The notes below the pieces were generated by a model that had not been told where the DNA came from, searched no databases, and saw nothing but the letters and a program-made list of their open reading frames with translations. A program made the position numbers and the translations under genes. DNA of 64,000 bases from Ahaetulla prasina (Eukaryota; Chordata; Lepidosauria; Squamata; Colubridae): positions 158,804,438 through 158,868,437 of the forward strand of contig NC_080540.1 of the NCBI RefSeq assembly GCF_028640845.1, given 5' to 3'. Shown here one piece after another: positions 63,172 to 64,000 of the stretch (position 1 is its first letter; each line of letters opens with the position of its first letter).

Positions 63172-64000
63172 ATCCTGTCCTTGCTTAACGACTGCCTAGT
63201 TTAATAATTTATTTATTTATTTATTTATTTATTAGATTTTCATACCGCCCTTCTCCCGAAGGACTCAGGGCGGTGTACAGCCAGAATAAGAACAAAATAT
63301 ATACAATTTAAAACAACATTTAAAAAGAGCAAATTTTAAAGGCTGATTATTAAAATTTAGATTTAAAATTTTAAAAATATTAAGAATACCCAATTAAAAT
63401 TCATCAAAAATTATGCCAGTCCCGCTTTAATGAATAAATATGTTTTGAGCTCACGATGGAAGGTCCGAAGATCAGGCACTTGACGCAGGCCAGGGGGAAG
63501 TTCGTTCCAGAGCGTCACTGCCCCCACAGAGAAGGCCCTACTCCTGGGGGCTGCCAGCCGACACTGTTTGGCGGACGGCACCCTGAGGAGACCTTCTCTG
63601 TGAGAGCGTACGGGTCGGTATAATAATTGCTTGACATTATGACAGTGCTGAAAAAGTAGCTTTATGATTGGTCTTCACACTTCACACATGTGTCTTGCAC
63701 ACACTGCAACATCCTGACAGACACGTGATTCAGATTGGGGTGCTTTGCAACCAGCAGGTATTTACGACCATTGCGGTGTTCCAGTCAAGTTGTGTGCTTC
63801 ACAAACGGCTTCGGACAAGCTGAGTCAATGAAGAAGGAGGGGTTGAAATTTCCCGTCATGGTCTTATTATGTCTCACTTAATGACCAGAGCAGAAGTAAG
63901 GTCATCATAGGTCTGAGGAAGTCATGTCTCGCTTAATGATCACATCGTTTAGCAAACAAGTTGTCAGATTGTCAGTTGTGGTCATTAATTGGAGACAGCC
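63172..64000. mobile_element. Mariner-like MITE copy split by L2, right end cut
   Basis: CTTGCTTAACGACTGCC at the left and CTCACTTAATGACCAGAGC, GTCTCGCTTAATGATCACA and TTGTGGTCATTAATTGGAG at the right belong to the CAGGTAGTCC family. An L2 3' end (63203-63619) interrupts it. It reaches the window edge. Confidence 0.55.
63203..63619 (-). mobile_element. 5'-truncated L2 LINE 3' end
   Basis: A TTTATTTATT tail, CATACCGCCCTTCTCCCGAA stem-loop, then the reverse complement of the C-terminal coding region (matching 31992-32200 of the large L2), stopping at GTGAGAGCGTACGGGTCGGT. Confidence 0.88.

Overview
The window is vertebrate nuclear DNA, almost certainly from a squamate reptile and most likely a snake. 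The signs are split genes with GT-AG introns, a type II keratin gene, and a dense mix of squamate-type repeats: BovB/RTE, CR1, L2, Rex-like LINEs, a Penelope-like element, tRNA-derived SINEs, SPIN-like and other hAT elements, long GATA arrays, and AATAG tails on a LINE 3' end. The species is inferred from repeat content alone.

The only convincing host gene is a type II (basic) keratin on the minus strand. Exon 1 with the ATG is at 21087-21446, followed by exons 2 to 6 at 18539-18750, 8104-8164, 6237-6332, 4208-4372 and 2809-2934. Exon sizes (212, 61, 96, 165, 126 bp) and phases match the vertebrate type II keratin pattern, and all visible splice sites are GT-AG. The 340 visible codons run from the head through coil 1A/1B into coil 2. 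Exons 7 to 9 (helix termination motif and tail) are not in the window and should lie to its left. A likely core promoter is at 21465-21563. Intron 2 is swollen to 10.4 kb by transposons.

From 21.5 to 64 kb I see no further host exon; it reads as intergenic DNA built from nested transposons. A Ty3/Gypsy remnant with a single 179-bp LTR (25371-28996) sits between two almost identical 1.15-kb copies of local sequence (24225-25370 and 28997-30143). A near-full-length L2 LINE (about 31770-35800, minus) has endonuclease and RT frames broken by one visible frameshift. From 37 to 39 kb an old L2 is broken up by later insertions. A mariner-like element at 41440-42150 holds a hAT foldback. A 2.36-kb tandem duplication (44129-49149) has its breakpoints directly beside a 44-bp palindrome, with ctag microhomology. 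After it come a 4 x 61-bp minisatellite, a CR1 split by a SPIN-like element (52.2-53.8 kb), a BovB 3' end (54.1 kb), a long GATA array (55 kb), a GC-rich hAT (56.4 kb), a full-length SINE (59.0 kb) and more hAT miniatures.

Two non-autonomous hAT families dominate: short foldbacks starting CAGGGGTCTCCAACC, and 160-400 bp elements starting CAGTGGTGGG or CAGAGGTGGG. I could read 8-bp target duplications for nearly all of them, so many boundaries are base-exact and nesting gives a relative order of events. I found no evidence of a new protein-coding system. The most unusual signals are structural: duplicated host DNA around retroelements, the inverted Penelope fragment, and the palindrome-bounded tandem duplication.
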